Source: Papaver somniferum
Lineage: Eukaryota > Streptophyta > Magnoliopsida > Ranunculales > Papaveraceae
NCBI RefSeq assembly: GCF_003573695.1
Contig: NC_039362.1
Location: forward strand, 3,570,929-3,634,928
Reading direction: 5' to 3'
Length of the DNA stretch: 64,000 nucleotides
This document shows positions 10,932-24,296 of this stretch, piece after piece; the stretch's first letter is position 1, and each line of letters begins with the position of its first letter. The position numbers were made by a program, and so were the translations under genes. Under the pieces are notes generated by a model. It searched no databases and was not told where the DNA came from. It saw nothing but the letters and a program-made list of their open reading frames with translations.

Positions 10932-12704
10932 AGAGCATTGCTCAGTTAAACCCACCATGTGTTGGTATGTCAAGCTTGATTGTCATATTTTAGTATCAAA
11001 ACTCGATTAGAGTCGCTTGATGAAAACTAATAGAATCAATTTCGTTTTGGTTAGACTATAAATTCTAGGAATGTTGAGACATACAAGTATTACTCTGAAG
11101 ACCTGAAGAACACAAAGACGTAACGACTACATGAAGACATCGTCCTTCCACTTGTGGTTAGTAATATATTAACTTGACCTGTTTCCATTCATATCGTTTC
11201 TTTCGAGTCGTTTAAGATTGAAAACATAACATGCGAGGTTATATATATGATACTCTAGCTAGTATTAGACTTGGTCATATTAGTATTGTCAAAATTTCAA
11301 GGAAGTATATTAAATTACGAAGTATAACGTTTATCTTTGAACTTCGTAAATGCAATATCGACATAATCTATGTAACTTGTTACTTAATTATATATTGGAT
11401 ATAGGTGTTGTTTCATCATAGGAAACTATGTTTTATTACATTGGTTCAGGGAAGTAGATATACGAACTAGTTGCATAATCATAAAGAAATCAATAGGTGT
11501 TTTGGCCAGGTTTTTATGAAGATCTAATGATGACCAATTCAAACCTAAGGAGGGAATTCAGGTAGAACCGATCTTAACTTATGTTGAGAGTCAGCGTAGA
11601 ACCGATCCCTACCTATCTTGGGATACTTGGTAGAACCGATCCTAGCTTTTGTTGGGAATCATGGTGAACCGATCCCTACATATATTGGGATACTTGGTAG
11701 AACCGATCCTAAATTTTGTAGGGAGTCAAGGTAGAACCGATCCCTACCTATATTAAGAGACTTGGTAAAATCGATCTTAGCTTATATTAGGAGGCATGGT
11801 AGAACCGGTCCCAAGAGCAAAACCGATTTCCCATATTCACATATTACTTTAGGGTTTGTGTGAGTTTGGAATTAAGGTTTGCTAGATAGGAAAATTTTAG
11901 ATGTCGACATAATTTGAACATGTGCATAATTATTATCATTGATTGTTCAAATATATTCCTTGATACTCAAGGTGATCCCAAACCGAAATATTGGAGATTC
12001 AACGTCACCTTATAGTTTTTCTTTGAGATCCATATTGATTGATCAGAAATCTAGAGTTTGATTATTTAGGTAATCAAAGTTTATATTGATCTAACCAGAC
12101 AAAGGAGTTTATTAGTTTAAACGTAAGAGACTTTGTCAGCGACTCATAATATCTTATAGCAAAGATTGATTAGAGTGGTTACCAAACAGATTCTTCCTTT
12201 GTTTTTTGGAATAAGATCCGAAGGACTTGCTATTCGCATGCGTGATTCTAGAAGTCGAAGGCGCGGGGGTAGTGTACTTGGTCTCAACTATACGAAGTTG
12301 GTATTAGATTTTGTATATCGGCTCAATTCTAAGAGTATTTAAAACTGGACTAGGTTCCGGGGTTTTTCTGCATTTGAGGTTTCCTCGTTAACAAAATCTT
12401 GTTGTGTCATTTACTTTGTTTTCCACATTATAATTGATATTATAATTAAGTAAATTACACATGTACGTTAATTCTAGTCACTTGATATTGATCTGATAGA
12501 GTTTCAGTTTAATAACTTACTTATTATCAAGTGATTACTTTGTTGTCGTATTGTCTCGATTTCATATCCATAGACGATCACACAAAGTGAATAACATAGT
12601 TATCGTATTGTATCGACTTTGTACATAGACGATCACACTTGGTATCAGATTTATATGTTGATATTTAAAATATTATGGTGTATTTGGGTACCCTCGTCTG
12701 TTCA
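10932..12704 (+). mobile_element. 5' LTR of a Copia-like element
   Basis: It begins TTAGAGCATTGCTCAGTTAAACCC, matching the starts of the other LTRs in this window (TGTTAGAGCACTGCTCGGTC), and ends at TGTTCA just before a primer-binding site. It contains a conserved block, GGTTTCCTCGTTAACAAAAT, shared by all copies here, and a 34-bp minisatellite. The last 400 bp match the partial 3' LTR beginning near 14250. Confidence 0.75.
11556..11832 (+). repeat. Minisatellite of about 34 bp inside the 5' LTR
   Basis: Eight units begin GGTAGAACCGATC at roughly 11562, 11595, 11630, 11664, 11697, 11731, 11764 and 11799. Odd and even units differ (CCTAGCTT against CCCTACCTATATT), so the higher-order period is about 67 bp. 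Confidence 0.85.
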
Positions 12705-14250
12705 ATTGGTATCAGAGCAGGCAAACACGAAAAGATCTAATAATCTGTGTTGGTGCAATCCAACCTATAAGATACGACTACAAAGAGGTAAAGTAAAACC
12801 AAAAATTGACTCAGTTAGCGTATCACAAGATCTGAGCAAGTCACTCTATGGATTTAATTTTAGCAAATGTTTAAAAAGGGCTCCTTCCACAAGTTCTACT
12901 TACTCTTCTAAAAATATGTCTGAAAATTCTAAAGAAGAGGTTAAGTTAAGCCATATATTCAAAATCAATGATTTAGACTCTAAAAACTCTCTTTATGATG
13001 AAGGAGAAGACATTGATTACATGAATATAGAAACATCACAACTAAAAGAACTGAGTGAACATTTCTCTTATGTGAAATTTAACTTACTCTTACACTAGGA
13101 ATAGAAGGGAAGCTTCTAGAAGACATGTGTTATATAAAATCCGAAAAATGATCAACTTGTTATTTATCTTACCACCTTGAAAGCAGAAGTAGACTCTCTC
13201 AAGATCACATCTTCCTTGAAGATTCAATCCTTAGAAGAGAAGCTCAGCAAAATCATTGATCAAGAAAAGAAGACTGAGGTCCTAAGGTTATCATCTTTAG
13301 ACGAATACAATTCCTTAAAAATCTCATATAATTCTGAGATTAAGACAGCTTCCGGACTTGTCATAAGGCTAAAAGATGAAAATCATTCCTTTATATCAAA
13401 AAATCAACCGATAATATCCTATCCAGATAAATCTATAAATTATGATTTGACTTATTCCTCAAAAAGGAAAAAGACTTACACTAAAGGCTCCCGAAAGAAA
13501 CTTTCATATTCTAAAGAAGAATTTGTACTCTCTGGTGATTCTAAGATGAACTACTCACATCAGAGTATTCCACGACATCACAAACATCACTACAAACAAT
13601 GTTTCTATTGTGGAATTAAAGGTCATGTCTTAATAGATTGTCAACAATCATTTTGTTCAAGCTCTAAAAGAACAACTTTTAGTCCAAGGTTGTAACAAGA
13701 GACCTTTTTCGAAAGAACTCATACAAAATCTGTTTTTCTCATATCAAAGAGTTCACAGAAAAATCTCAAAAGGGATTTCAAATAGTAGTATATCACAAAA
13801 GGAAAGAGAGCCACAAAACTATCAACTCATTGAGATGGGTATCGAAGAAGACTGTGGAACCAAATATAAAGGAATATGGCAAATTTTCCAGTGTATCACT
13901 ATATAAGGTAATACCTACATATCTTGATGATAATCTTTTTTATGATAAGTTTGGTTTATCTTACAAAAGAAGTAACATCCATGAGAGAATAGATAAATGA
14001 AGATTCTCTACAACTATTGAAGAGAATAATTTGTCTCAACTAGATACTTAGTATCTTGAGTATATACACTAACTCATGAAGTGCTCAAACTTTTGTTTGA
14101 TGAGTTTAGTGTATATAACACATTAGTCAAAAGCTTGCGAGATATATGGAAAAATATTCAAGAAGGCACTGTCTTTAAAACTCTTATTAAATATGTAAAA
14201 AAATCGGTTTATTTATGTTAAAAGATAAAATTGCTGACTTCCATAATCTA
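12705..14250 (+). mobile_element. Internal region of the LTR element: primer-binding site and gag only
   Basis: A primer-binding site TGGTATCAGAGC complementary to initiator tRNA-Met lies at 12707-12718. Two ORFs follow (12619-13098 and 13177-13695). The second has a coiled-coil-like Leu/Lys/Glu-rich region and a CCHC knuckle, CFYCGIKGHVLIDC, of the Copia gag type. No protease, integrase, reverse transcriptase or RNase H is seen before the 3' LTR remnant, so the element is non-autonomous (TR-GAG-like) or internally deleted. Confidence 0.7.
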
Positions 14251-17153
14251 TACGAAGTTGGTATTAGATTTTGTATAGCGAATTAATTTTGAGAGTATTC
14301 AAAACTGGAAAAGGTTCTGGGGTTTCTCTGCATTTGTCGTTTCCTCGTTAACAAAATCTTGTTGTGTCATTTACTTTGTTTTCCTTATTATAATTGTTGT
14401 TATACACATACGTAAATCCTAGTCACTTGATATTGATCCTATAGAGTTTCGGTTTATTACCGTACCTGTTAGAGCACTGCTCGGTCGAACTCACAAGATT
14501 GGTTGTCAACTTTAGGTGATCAAAACTATAAGTTTTGATTTCTAGTCTACTTATATCTATGTTTGGGATTAAGATAGAATGTGTAGTTGATCTTTAGACT
14601 TCACGACGTTCATCGATTGAAGACGAAGATCTACTGAGGGGAGCTTGGAGGAACTTCATCAGCAAAAGGTATGTGGAGACTAAAACTTATCTATCACTAA
14701 GAAGTCTATTCTATTCTATATGCTATTGAGACCAAGTCTTATAGCTATACAGACTTTAATATTATACACATTTGATATTTCGAGTTGAGTATAGCTCGCT
14801 TATATATTTCTAGAATATGTGTTGGAAGATTTTTTATTTAGCTAACATTCATCATTATACTTGACGAGTTTAGTTGGAAACAATTTATATGTTGGAAACT
14901 AAAAAATAAGTCAAAAGATGATCATGTGTAAATTGCCTTGAAACATATTACATGATTTGTGTGAGACAATCATTTGATGTGTCGGCTCGGAAAGTTTCAT
15001 ATTGATGATTCGATCACTTGAAAATTACTTTGAAGCTAATAGTTTGTGTGAGACAACTATTGTCGTCTTCTAAGAATGTTTCAATGATTGTAATGAGAGT
15101 TTAAGAACAAACACCATTGTCTGGATACATTAAAATATGCGTAGCAGTATACGAACTGTGTTGGTATGGTTTAGGTCCGGAAACCTTGTCCGCATACCAG
15201 TATGCGAACAGTTCTACCTGAGTTAGGTCCGTCACTTTAGTTTGTGTACGCGTTTGCAAACTGTTGGTCAAGACCGAAATCCAGATGCTATAATTTGCGT
15301 ACCCGTTTGAAAACTTAGTTGGTGAAGTTCTAAAGTCGGTTAAGTGTGATTCTTATATTCATGAACAAATACATTTATAAATTTGAGGAATGCAATCTTT
15401 GCAAACCGTGGCTAAAGTGTTTATGATTTGAATCAAATCGATTTTGTTTCAATTGGTTCATATACATTTATATTTAATGATGAACAATTGAACAACTCTA
15501 TTGGAATCACAATTAGATTCATTTGAAAATCATTCATGTTTGATTGATCATCATATTTTATGTAGAAGTCTTAGATAAATGTGGTTAAGATGAAAGTGTT
15601 CATATGGCTAACTTCGATTTAATATTGTTGAGCCAACTCAATATATACGTTTAGGTACGGTTACCCGTATCTAAATATAAGTATATTTCATATGTGTGTA
15701 ACAAGCTAAGACCATCTAACGATGGAGAGATATTTCTTTGGTTTTAGGCAAAATTAGCTTGAATCTTAAATCAGGTTTTCATCTGACGGTGATATTGATT
15801 GCTTTGTTTCTAAGCTATCAAACCCTGATTTGAAGACTATATAAGGGAGAACTCTAGCAACTGGAAAACTTAATCCCCCCACGTCTGTGTGATACTAGTT
15901 GCATACTATAGTCGATTCTCCTTTAGCCCAGGTTTTTCTAAAACCATTATAGGGTAACGACTTAAAGACTTCATTGGGATTCTGAAGCCAGATCCAACTA
16001 TTTTCTTTGTAGTTGCGTATTCTAATCTTACTTGTTCTATCGTATTGAGTATTATCTTCTCTAAGATTTTCTCGAGATTTATCTCCAGTTGGTAAGATAT
16101 AAAAAAGTAATCACAAAGCTCTTTGTTTCATTTTTTGTGATTCCGTAATAACTTCTTCTACTACCATATAGTTAAGTTATTGTGAGGTGATGTATAATAC
16201 TTGTCTGTTCTTCGGGAATATAAGTACGGTTTATCAATTGGTTCCTGTGCATCTTGATTTATCATAAGACGAAACAAAACTTCATAGGTACTTCTGTGGG
16301 AGACAAATTTATCTATCAGAATAGGCTTTTCTGTATGAGAAAGATTTTCTTATAAGTCTTCGACTTTGGGTCTTAGCAACTCTTCGTTGTGGGTGAGATC
16401 ATCTAAGGTAATCAAGTGCACATAATCTGGTATGGTTCTAGAGGCATAAGGAACGTGATTGTACCTTAATCGGTGTGAGACTTGTTAGGGATCAACTACA
16501 TTCCAGTCTGAAGTTAACTTGTAGTAGGCTAGTGTCTGTAGCGGCTTAATACATTGTGGTATTCAAAACTGGACAAGGTCCCGGGGTTTTTCTGCATTTG
16601 CGGTTTCCTCGTTAACAAAATCTCTGGTGTCTGTGTTATTTCTTTTCAACATTATATTTATTTATGTAATTGAAATATCACAGATTGTGCGTAAGTTCAA
16701 TCAATTGGTAAATCCAACCTTTGGTTGTTGATTGAAATTAATTGACACTTGAACATTGGTCTTTGGTACCATTCAAGTTATTCTCTTACCAATCAGATCA
16801 CAGATTCATTCATGTTGATTTGTTGATTGATTTGAGAAAGAGATATAACTCTTGGATATCTTTCCTTGATTGAGTTTGACTGTCTATTTGATTATCTTGG
16901 AATTATATTGGAGTTAGTCCATACATATTGTCGAACGAAATATTGGGTGTGTTTGTTGTACCCCAGCTTTATCAGTACCTATTATCAAGTTATCACTTTG
17001 TTGTCGTATCGTCTTGATTTCATATCCATAGACCATCACACAAAGTGAATACCATAGTTGTCAAATTCTATCGACTTTTTTCCGTAGATGATTACACTTG
17101 GCATAGATTCATATTTAAAAGATTGTGGTGCATTTGGGTACCCTCTTCTTTTT
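14250..17153 (+). mobile_element. Truncated 3' LTR of the gag-only element, split by a solo LTR
   Basis: 14250-14466 matches 12280-12510 of the 5' LTR, and 16981-17153 matches 12520-12704 (ending GGTACCCTCTTCTTTTTAG). The two halves are separated by a complete solo LTR with its own target duplication. The first 1.3 kb of the 3' LTR is missing. Confidence 0.7.
14467..16975 (+). mobile_element. Solo LTR, 2.5 kb, Copia-like
   Basis: It starts TGTTAGAGCACTGCTCGG and ends CCCCAGCTTTATCA, with target duplication GTACC at 14462-14466 and 16976-16980. It includes the conserved block TTTTTCTGCATTTGCGGTTT near 16586. The short-repeat island at about 15140-15320 has the motif TATGCGAAC/CGCATACC. No coding region is present. 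Confidence 0.85.
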
Positions 17154-18270
17154 AGTGGAAAAATAGATAATTGCATTTTTATTTTAGTTTTAGACTATTG
17201 ATTTGGTTGACTAATGGTTGTTGAAACTTTGATTGCACCTAATTGATTGTTCTTGAGGGTCTTCTCTTCTGACATAAGGTCACTCAATCTAGATCAAAGT
17301 ATCGACGAGATCATCAGAACTGTTTTTAGATTTGAAGACAACTTGTGAGCATCCATTTTTAACAGACTCTGTACTTTGCATGATCGAATCTGCGTTATTC
17401 ATAGTGAGGATTCAGCTATTTGTATGGCTTAAGTTTTTCAATCAAGAGAAGTTATCCATAGTGAGGAAGCCATGTCGAATATGCGTTTTTGGCATAAGAT
17501 ATTTGCAACGTTCGCTGAGGAAATAAGGAACCCGAGAATGCGTGATGCTCAAGGATTTTCAAATTGTTTTCACACAATTAATAATTCATGCAATTGTATA
17601 TCCACTAATGCAGTTCGTTCACTTAACGAGCCCTCTCCAATGTTTTACACTTAGGACATTTCTAGAAATGACTTATGTATGTACTTTCTATGTAGATGTA
17701 GAAGTGTGGATGTGTATATAAGCATTGCAATCAGGGTTTGAGTGTTCAAAAATACTCAGGGGACACAAAAAATTTTGTGATCTTCTTCTCCGCAGTGGTC
17801 GTACTGTAACTTCTTCAAGTTTTTATAGAATGCTACTATCTTTGCATCTTCTTTAGATTTTAAAACATCATTGAGCAAGCAACCGTGCTTCTTCAAGACA
17901 GTTAGAATACTGGCATTGCAAAAATCAAACTTTTTTCGGCTGTGATTTAATGACTATTCTGATGCCAGAACAACCTACCTATGGACACTTAGAATACATC
18001 AAAGGAAATTGCATCAAATCCTGATTATCTATATAACATAATGGACAAACCTCTTATGCTTGTATAGACAATACTTTTTCCTTTTACTTTTAGAATACAT
18101 ATTGAAGTTATGGGTTTACAATGCTTCCGTTGGTTATATTCTTGCAATTGTTGAGTTTCTATAATACAATATAGCTAACGGTAATTTTCAAGAAAATGTA
18201 TTTGTTGATGGCTGCCCTTGGATGATCACGGTTATTTGATAGACGAAATAAATAGCTAATTAAGGTAGGG
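17154..18270. other. No recognisable gene
   Basis: Short ORFs at 17332-17526 and 17472-17654 match nothing I recognise. The region may be further degenerate retroelement sequence. Confidence 0.4.
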
Positions 18271-18513
18271 CTAAAAAAAACGATAAATTAAAATTGAAAG
18301 TCTAAAATTCAGCTTTACGTCTTGATTTAAGGAACATAGAATATTATGGTATCGTAAGGATTGAGCTAGTCCTATCATATGATGATGACTTGTTAACGTA
18401 TCGAAAAGAAATATGATGTTGAATTTGTGAAGAGAAACTAAACCTCGTAGGTGTTGTATAGTTACTGGTTGGTTTATTCCTTGACAATTCCAAGCTAAGG
18501 TAGTCATTATCAA
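18271..18513 (-). pseudogene. LINE endonuclease N-terminal fragment
   Basis: The frame begins MIMTTLAWNCQGINQPVT and continues HLRGLVSLHKFNIIFLFDT, matching the first strand and the ETK region of plant LINE apurinic endonuclease domains (W-N-CQG, then a degenerate LFDT in place of LxET). It is truncated after about 60 residues. Confidence 0.65.
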
Positions 18514-18552
18514 GGTAGATGAAAAGCTTAGTTAAATAAGCTTGGATCGCAG

Positions 18553-18645
18553 AGGTTCAGGGAAAGAGAAAATTTCGGAACATGAGAGTATGATAGAGGT
18601 TCAGGGAAACAGAAAATTTCTGAACATGAGAGTTGATAAAAGTGT
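18553..18645. repeat. 45-bp direct repeat
   Basis: The block GAGGTTCAGGGAAA(G/C)AGAAA and the following ATTTC(G/T)GAACATGAGAGT occur twice in tandem, followed by a related third ACATGAGAGTTGATA. Nothing else is seen from 18514 to 19080. Confidence 0.7.
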
Positions 18646-20088
18646 TCCGCACATGAGAGTTGATAATCTTGATTTACGTCTTAACTTTTGAATTCGCTCG
18701 GATAACCATTGGATGATAACGACTATTTGATGGATGAAAGAAATAATTATCAATAAATTAAAAATGAAAGTGTAAATCTTAACTTTATTTCTAAATTTAA
18801 GTTTTAACTTTTGGATTAATTTATACCATTGCGACTTTTTTTTACTAGATATAAATTTAGACAATTAAAAATTCAATATTTTAATACAAGTTACAATAAA
18901 AATTTCGGACAATCTTTGATGTCATGTTTATCTTCATTTGACATAACTTCCGTTCGATGCGTTTTTGCGAAAATTTTCCTTCTTTTTTTTGTAATGTTAG
19001 TTGTTAACTTTCAAAACTTGATATTTTTTTATTTTTGGAAACGAGAGGGGGTTATTGTAACAACACGACGTGGAGTACCAAGTTTTTCACGAATATAATA
19101 CCAAACCATGCTCCTTCTTCACATAATGACCTGTCGATGATAACTGTCACCTTCCTTGGCTCTGGTTTTTGCCAACTAACATGATTTTGAATAGGCGATA
19201 GTATTCCAAATTGCATCTCATATTCACAGCAAGAGCACGAGACTCATTGCATTCAAGCATATAGGAGGCCATATACATCTTCAATAATTTTATAGATAAT
19301 AAGACTGGCAGGCATACTGTTTTGAGTGAAGATCCTCCTGTTTCTTTCACCCCAGACGTGATATATTTAAGCATTGAAAGTGAGCTTCTTTATAGTACAA
19401 GCTTAGTTCACACCCTTAATATTTTCCACGAACCAACGAATCTGAGCATCCCAGTCAGGAGATTTTTTTTTCTCAGAGTTCCTTGAGTCATAAAAGATGT
19501 TTCCATATGAAAGTTGAGTACTTGCATCCAAAGAAAATGCGGAAATCATATTCAAGCATAGTGTTGCAGAGGATGCAAACTGGATCGACATTCATTCCCC
19601 AAGAGAGAAGCTTGAACCTGGTTTTCAACTCACTCTGAAGACACATCCATACAATGAATTACTTCCAAGGTATATAGAGGGAACCACACCAGTTTCTGTC
19701 ATTTCATTTTGGCATCTTTATGCCATAGAGCATTATAGGTATCTGAAAGCACAAAGTCACGGGATTTACCTGCACTCCACACCACCTTGTCGTCAATAGG
19801 ATGGTCAGTTTTAACACTTATAACATCTTCCACTATACTGTCGAGTGCATTCTTGAGGTAACGAGTCAAGGTCCAAGCACCATCAACCAGGCCCGTACCT
19901 AATGCTTAGGCAGAGTAGGCAGCCGCCTAGGGCCCCCGAATTTAAGAGGCCCAAAAAAAAATATCCTGGTATATGCTACTGCATTGTGTATGGCCGGTCA
20001 GAGTACAAAGGAAAAAAAAAATAAAAAAAATTACCGACAGACTAGATGTTTGTATAGAAGCCCAACAAACAAAAGTCCCTATCTTGCC

Positions 20089-20656
20089 TAGGGGTGTGCA
20101 ACGGACGGACGGTTGCGGATTAGGGGTCACCCGCAACCAAACCGTCAAAACTGCGGATTTGAAAAATCAAACCGTGACCGGCCCAATCACCCGCGGATTT
20201 TACATCCGCGGATCCGCGGATTGTGCGGTCCGGTTGCGGATTAACCGCGGATTAGGGATAAAAAAAAAAAAAAATTTGTGCATGTCTTTGGCATGAGGCC
20301 CAACTCTCTCTGACTCGCAAGTAAGTTGTTGGAAAGGTCCTGAATAAGCAAACAATTAGTTGGGCTTACTTGACATCAAAAATAGGTCCTGAATAAGCTA
20401 TTGCAATTAGCTGGGCTTAGTGACCATCACATTCAATTAGCTGGGCTTAGTGGCTTATATCTAATGGAGAAGAGTCAGATGCGGTGCGGTTGAATCCGCG
20501 GTTTTCAATATTCAACCGCACCCAAACCGCTAAAACGTGCGGATTTGAGAATCCCATCCGTGTCCGGCCCATACGTCTTGCGGTTTGGGTGAAATCCGCA
20601 ATTTTGCGGACGGATACGGGTCAAATCCGCGGTTCCGGTTTTTATGCTCACCCCTA
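20089..20656. mobile_element. Small Ac-type hAT element (568 bp)
   Basis: ATCTTGCC is duplicated exactly at 20081-20088 and 20657-20664. The ends TAGGGGTGTGCA and TGCTCACCCCTA are inverted repeats with one mismatch. GCGGATT/AATCCGC and AACCGC motifs are clustered at both ends in inverted orientation. There is no transposase. Confidence 0.92.
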
Positions 20657-21013
20657 ATCTTGCCCACGTTTAGTATCCACATTTCAATAATAAAAACTTC
20701 TAATCGTCTAGACCCCATTTAGACCAAGAAACTGTTCCGTCTCTGCCTCTCTCAACTCTCAATCTCATATTCTCTCTGGCAGTGGTAAGTTCATCATCAA
20801 TTAGTAGCTCAGTACTTCATTTTTTTTTTTCTAACTTATGTTTGAAATCTGCATGATGTCGTTTTTTTTTTAGCTTTCCGCGGTGATAACGAAAAGATTG
20901 GCCAATCAAATAACGGCATTTTTTTGAGCTTTATTGAAATGATTGCGGAGTTTTACGTAGATTACCTACTTTTATATAGTGGTTTTCATTTGCAAATTTT
21001 ATAGTATTATAAT

Positions 21014-23417
21014 TGAAAAAGCGGGGGTCTAACAACACCACCCAATATTTCGCTTAGCAATCTGTATGGACTAACTCCGAAATACTTTGCTAGAGAATCA
21101 ACTAGACAGTCAGACTCAATCTAGATAAAAAGTATCTCAAGGAGTTATTATCTCAATCTCTCGATTTGATTTCTACTCAAGATAAAATCAATAGCGAGTC
21201 TGTATCAAAGAGAGATAACTTGGACGGTACCAAAAACCAATGTCCAAGGATCAGTCAACTACAATCAACAACCAGAAGTTGGATTAGAGAAGTTGATGAT
21301 CACGAACGCACAACCTATATTATTTCTATTATATAAAATATAATGCGGAAAAGAAATAACACAGACACCAGAAGTTTTGTTAACGAGGAAACCGCAAATG
21401 CAGAAAAACCCCGGGACCTAGTCCAGATTGAATACACACTGTATTAAGCCGCTACATACACTAGCCTACTCCAAGCTAACTTCGGACTGATCTATAGTTG
21501 AACCCCTACCAATCTCCCACTGATACAAGGTACAGTTGTACTCCTACGCCTCTGATCCCAGCAGGACACTGAGTACTTGACTCCCTTTGCTGATCTCACC
21601 CACAACAAAGAGTTGCTGCAACCCAAAATCACAGACTCGATAATAAACAAATCTGTCTCACACAGAAAAGTCTATCAAAAGGATAAATCAGTCTCCCACA
21701 GATAAACCCTAGGTTTTGTTCCGTCTTTAAATATAAGATCAAGGTAACAGGAACCAATTGATAATCCAGACTTATATTCCTGAAGAACAACCTAGATTAA
21801 TCAATCACCTCTCTACAATCTTTCCTGACTACACAAGCGGATTGTCGAGGAATCACAGACAGTGAGACGAAGATGTTTGTGACTTCTTTATCTTGCCTAT
21901 CGAAGAACTCTCACGATCTCAAGCCAATCAATCGATTGTACTCGTACGATAGAAGATGCAAGATCAGATCGCACAACTACGATAAAAGAAGTATCGGTCT
22001 GGCTTCATAATCCCAATGAAGTCTTTAAGTCGTTAACTCGAGTTTAGAGAAGAAACTCCAGAGTTAATGGAGATCGACTCTAGAGAGAGCAGTAGTAGCA
22101 CACAGACGTGTGGGGATTAGGTTTGCTCAATGCTAGAAGTCTCCTTTATATAGCCTTCAAATCAGGGTTTTGCCTTAGGTACAAAGCAAACTCTATTCAC
22201 CGTTAGATGAAAACCTGATTTAGATTCAAGCCAAAATCTCTCAACCGTTAGATCGAAAGACATAGCTTGTCACACACACTTGGGTACACGTTTACTGGGT
22301 TTGAGAAAAACCATGCCCAAACGAGTACATTTGGTTCAACATGATAACCCAAAAGGTCAACCATATGAGCATCTCATATAATCATGTTCTTCTTCACCAT
22401 AACCAGTTCAATAGACTCAAATGAACTAGTTAAGAGTTGTTCAATTGCTATGAGATCTTATGTAACTACACAAGACACAATTGAAACAAAGATGATTCAA
22501 TTCGATTAGAATCGGCTCATGAACATTATAGCCATGGTTTGCATAAAACATTCCTTAATAATTAATGTTTCATGTTCAGAGCACATCTTTAGATCATAAC
22601 CTCTTAAGCTCCCAAACAAGTTCGCGGACTTAAGCTAATCGGTTGAGTTTTCCAAAGTCAGCAGAAATTCTCGCGTCGAGAACTTCCGCCAGTTCGCGGA
22701 CTTAGCACACAAACGAGTTTTGGAAATCCCAGCAGAAATTCTCGGTCGAGAACTTCCGCCAGTTCGTGGACTGAGTCTGCGGACTGGGTTCGCGGGCTTG
22801 GCATGCCAATTCCACAATCCTATCGATTTCTCTTGATCAGTAAAGTTCGGAAACTTCGGTTCAAGGAATACATGGTTATGTAATCTAAACTCTCATTTCA
22901 ATCATTGAAATATTCTCAGAGGGCGATATTCAGTCGTGAAGAACAACAGACCTTTCTCGTCAGAGCAATTTCCAAAGTGATTGAAACTTTCATGACTTTC
23001 GTCACTAGGTGAAGATAAACCTGATCAAAGCGAAACGCTTTACGAACACATGATTTCGAGTAAAAGATAAGCAATGAATACTCAGCTCGAAATATCAAGT
23101 GTATATGATTTAGTCTATATATCATACGACTTTTGTCTCATAAGAAGTAGGAGAAGAATAGATAGACTTTCGAGTGATAGATAAGTTCAAGTCTTCATAT
23201 ACCTTTTTGTTGATGAAGTTCCATGGTTCCTTGGTTTAGATCTTCGTCGTTTTCGTTGAATCACCATAAGTCCTTGAGCTCAACTACACTTTTCCTATCC
23301 TAGTCCGAGACTTAGCTAATAGGCTAGAAATCAAGACTTTATAGTTTTGATCACTAACATTGACAAACATGCTTGATATAGCAACGCATGCGAGGTTGAC
23401 CGAGCTATGCTCTAACA
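21014..23417 (-). mobile_element. Solo LTR, 2.4 kb, Copia-like
   Basis: On the minus strand it begins TGTTAGAGCATAGCTCGGTC and ends CCCCCGCTTTTTCA. The target duplication ATAAT is at 21009-21013 and 23418-23422. It contains the shared block AACCGCAAATGCAGAAAAAC (about 21390). Its short-repeat island at about 22620-22800 is built from TTCGCGGACT and AGAACTTCCGCC, unlike the islands of the other copies. No coding region. Confidence 0.88.
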
Positions 23418-23567
23418 ATAATTTTATTTTAAACGATCGGCGAAAAAAAAATTAGGCCCCCATTTTTGGTTTTGCCTAAGGCCCCTAAATAGTTTGGTAC
23501 GGCCCTGCCATCAACAAGACAAATACTCTCGTTAGCCTCGTTGTGCTATATCGAATCATATTGCATG

Positions 23568-24296
23568 CATAACTTTTTACCATTTCTCTCTCCTCTCTCT
23601 CACTCCTTCTTCTTCTCCAACAAAACCATCAAAAATAACCCATTTCTGCTCAAATCTAGTCCATTTTTGGACTAGATCTGAGCAAATTTCTTCATTTTCC
23701 CTTGCTTTCTATGTTAGTTAGTAGATTAGTTTGGTTCTTATTATGTTTTCTACTTATCTACACCATTTTGGTGGTTTTATCTACTTTTTTGAGGTTTATC
23801 TTCGCTTTAATGGCGATTCTTGGTTGTTGGGTTGGGTTTTAAGATCAATAGTGATGCTCTCCATGCTCTCCAACGATGAAATCTTCATCTTGGTTGTCTC
23901 CGGCGTCGGAATCTTAATCATCAACTTATCCGGCGACGGAGTCTCCGTAGGTGAGCTTTTTGACGACGGAAGCTTCATCACAAGTTATCAGAGATTTGAG
24001 CAAATCACTCCTACTTTGGGAGCATTTCTTTCTAAAGAAGAAAAACGAACTAAATGGTTGTAATTTAATTTCGAGAAAAACCATCCTTCTTCCGATTTAA
24101 TCGGATCTTATTCATACTTGTATTGTCTTACTCCGGTAATCCTTCTCTTTCTCTTGTCGGATTTCTCGGTATTGTATTCTTACGGTATGTTCTTGTTACT
24201 TTGTATTCTCTTATTTTCGATCTTAAACTCAATGTAACCTTGAAATCCCATTAACGAAAAGGTTCCTCGTTTATCAAAAAAAAAAGGAAAAAAAAA
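23568..24296 (+). mobile_element. Short poly(A) retroelement with 15-bp target duplication
   Basis: GAATCATATTGCATG is repeated at 23553-23567 and 24297-24311. The element ends in TTCCTCGTTTATC and an A-rich tail, the usual 3' end of plant LINEs. It is about 0.73 kb, with a pyrimidine-rich 5' part and a 110-codon ORF (23731-24063) of unknown function. It may be a 5'-truncated LINE or a non-autonomous relative mobilised by one. Confidence 0.85.

Larger units (their letters stand above)
19888..23507. mobile_element. hAT-like element with 8-bp target duplication, itself carrying two insertions
   Basis: CCATCAAC occurs at 19880-19887 and 23508-23515. The ends are CAGGCCCGTACC and GGTACGGCCCTG, an 11/12 inverted repeat. 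Subterminal text (GCCTAGGGCCCCCGAATTTA on the left, TTAGGCCCCCATTTTTGG on the right) is also related. Inside are a complete small hAT element (20089-20656) and a solo LTR (21014-23417), leaving well under 1 kb of original sequence. Confidence 0.8.

Noticed and set aside
12638..12650. A second primer-binding site (TTGGTATCAGA)
   Set aside because: It lacks the rest of the tRNA-complementary stretch and lies inside the LTR; the full site is at 12707-12718.
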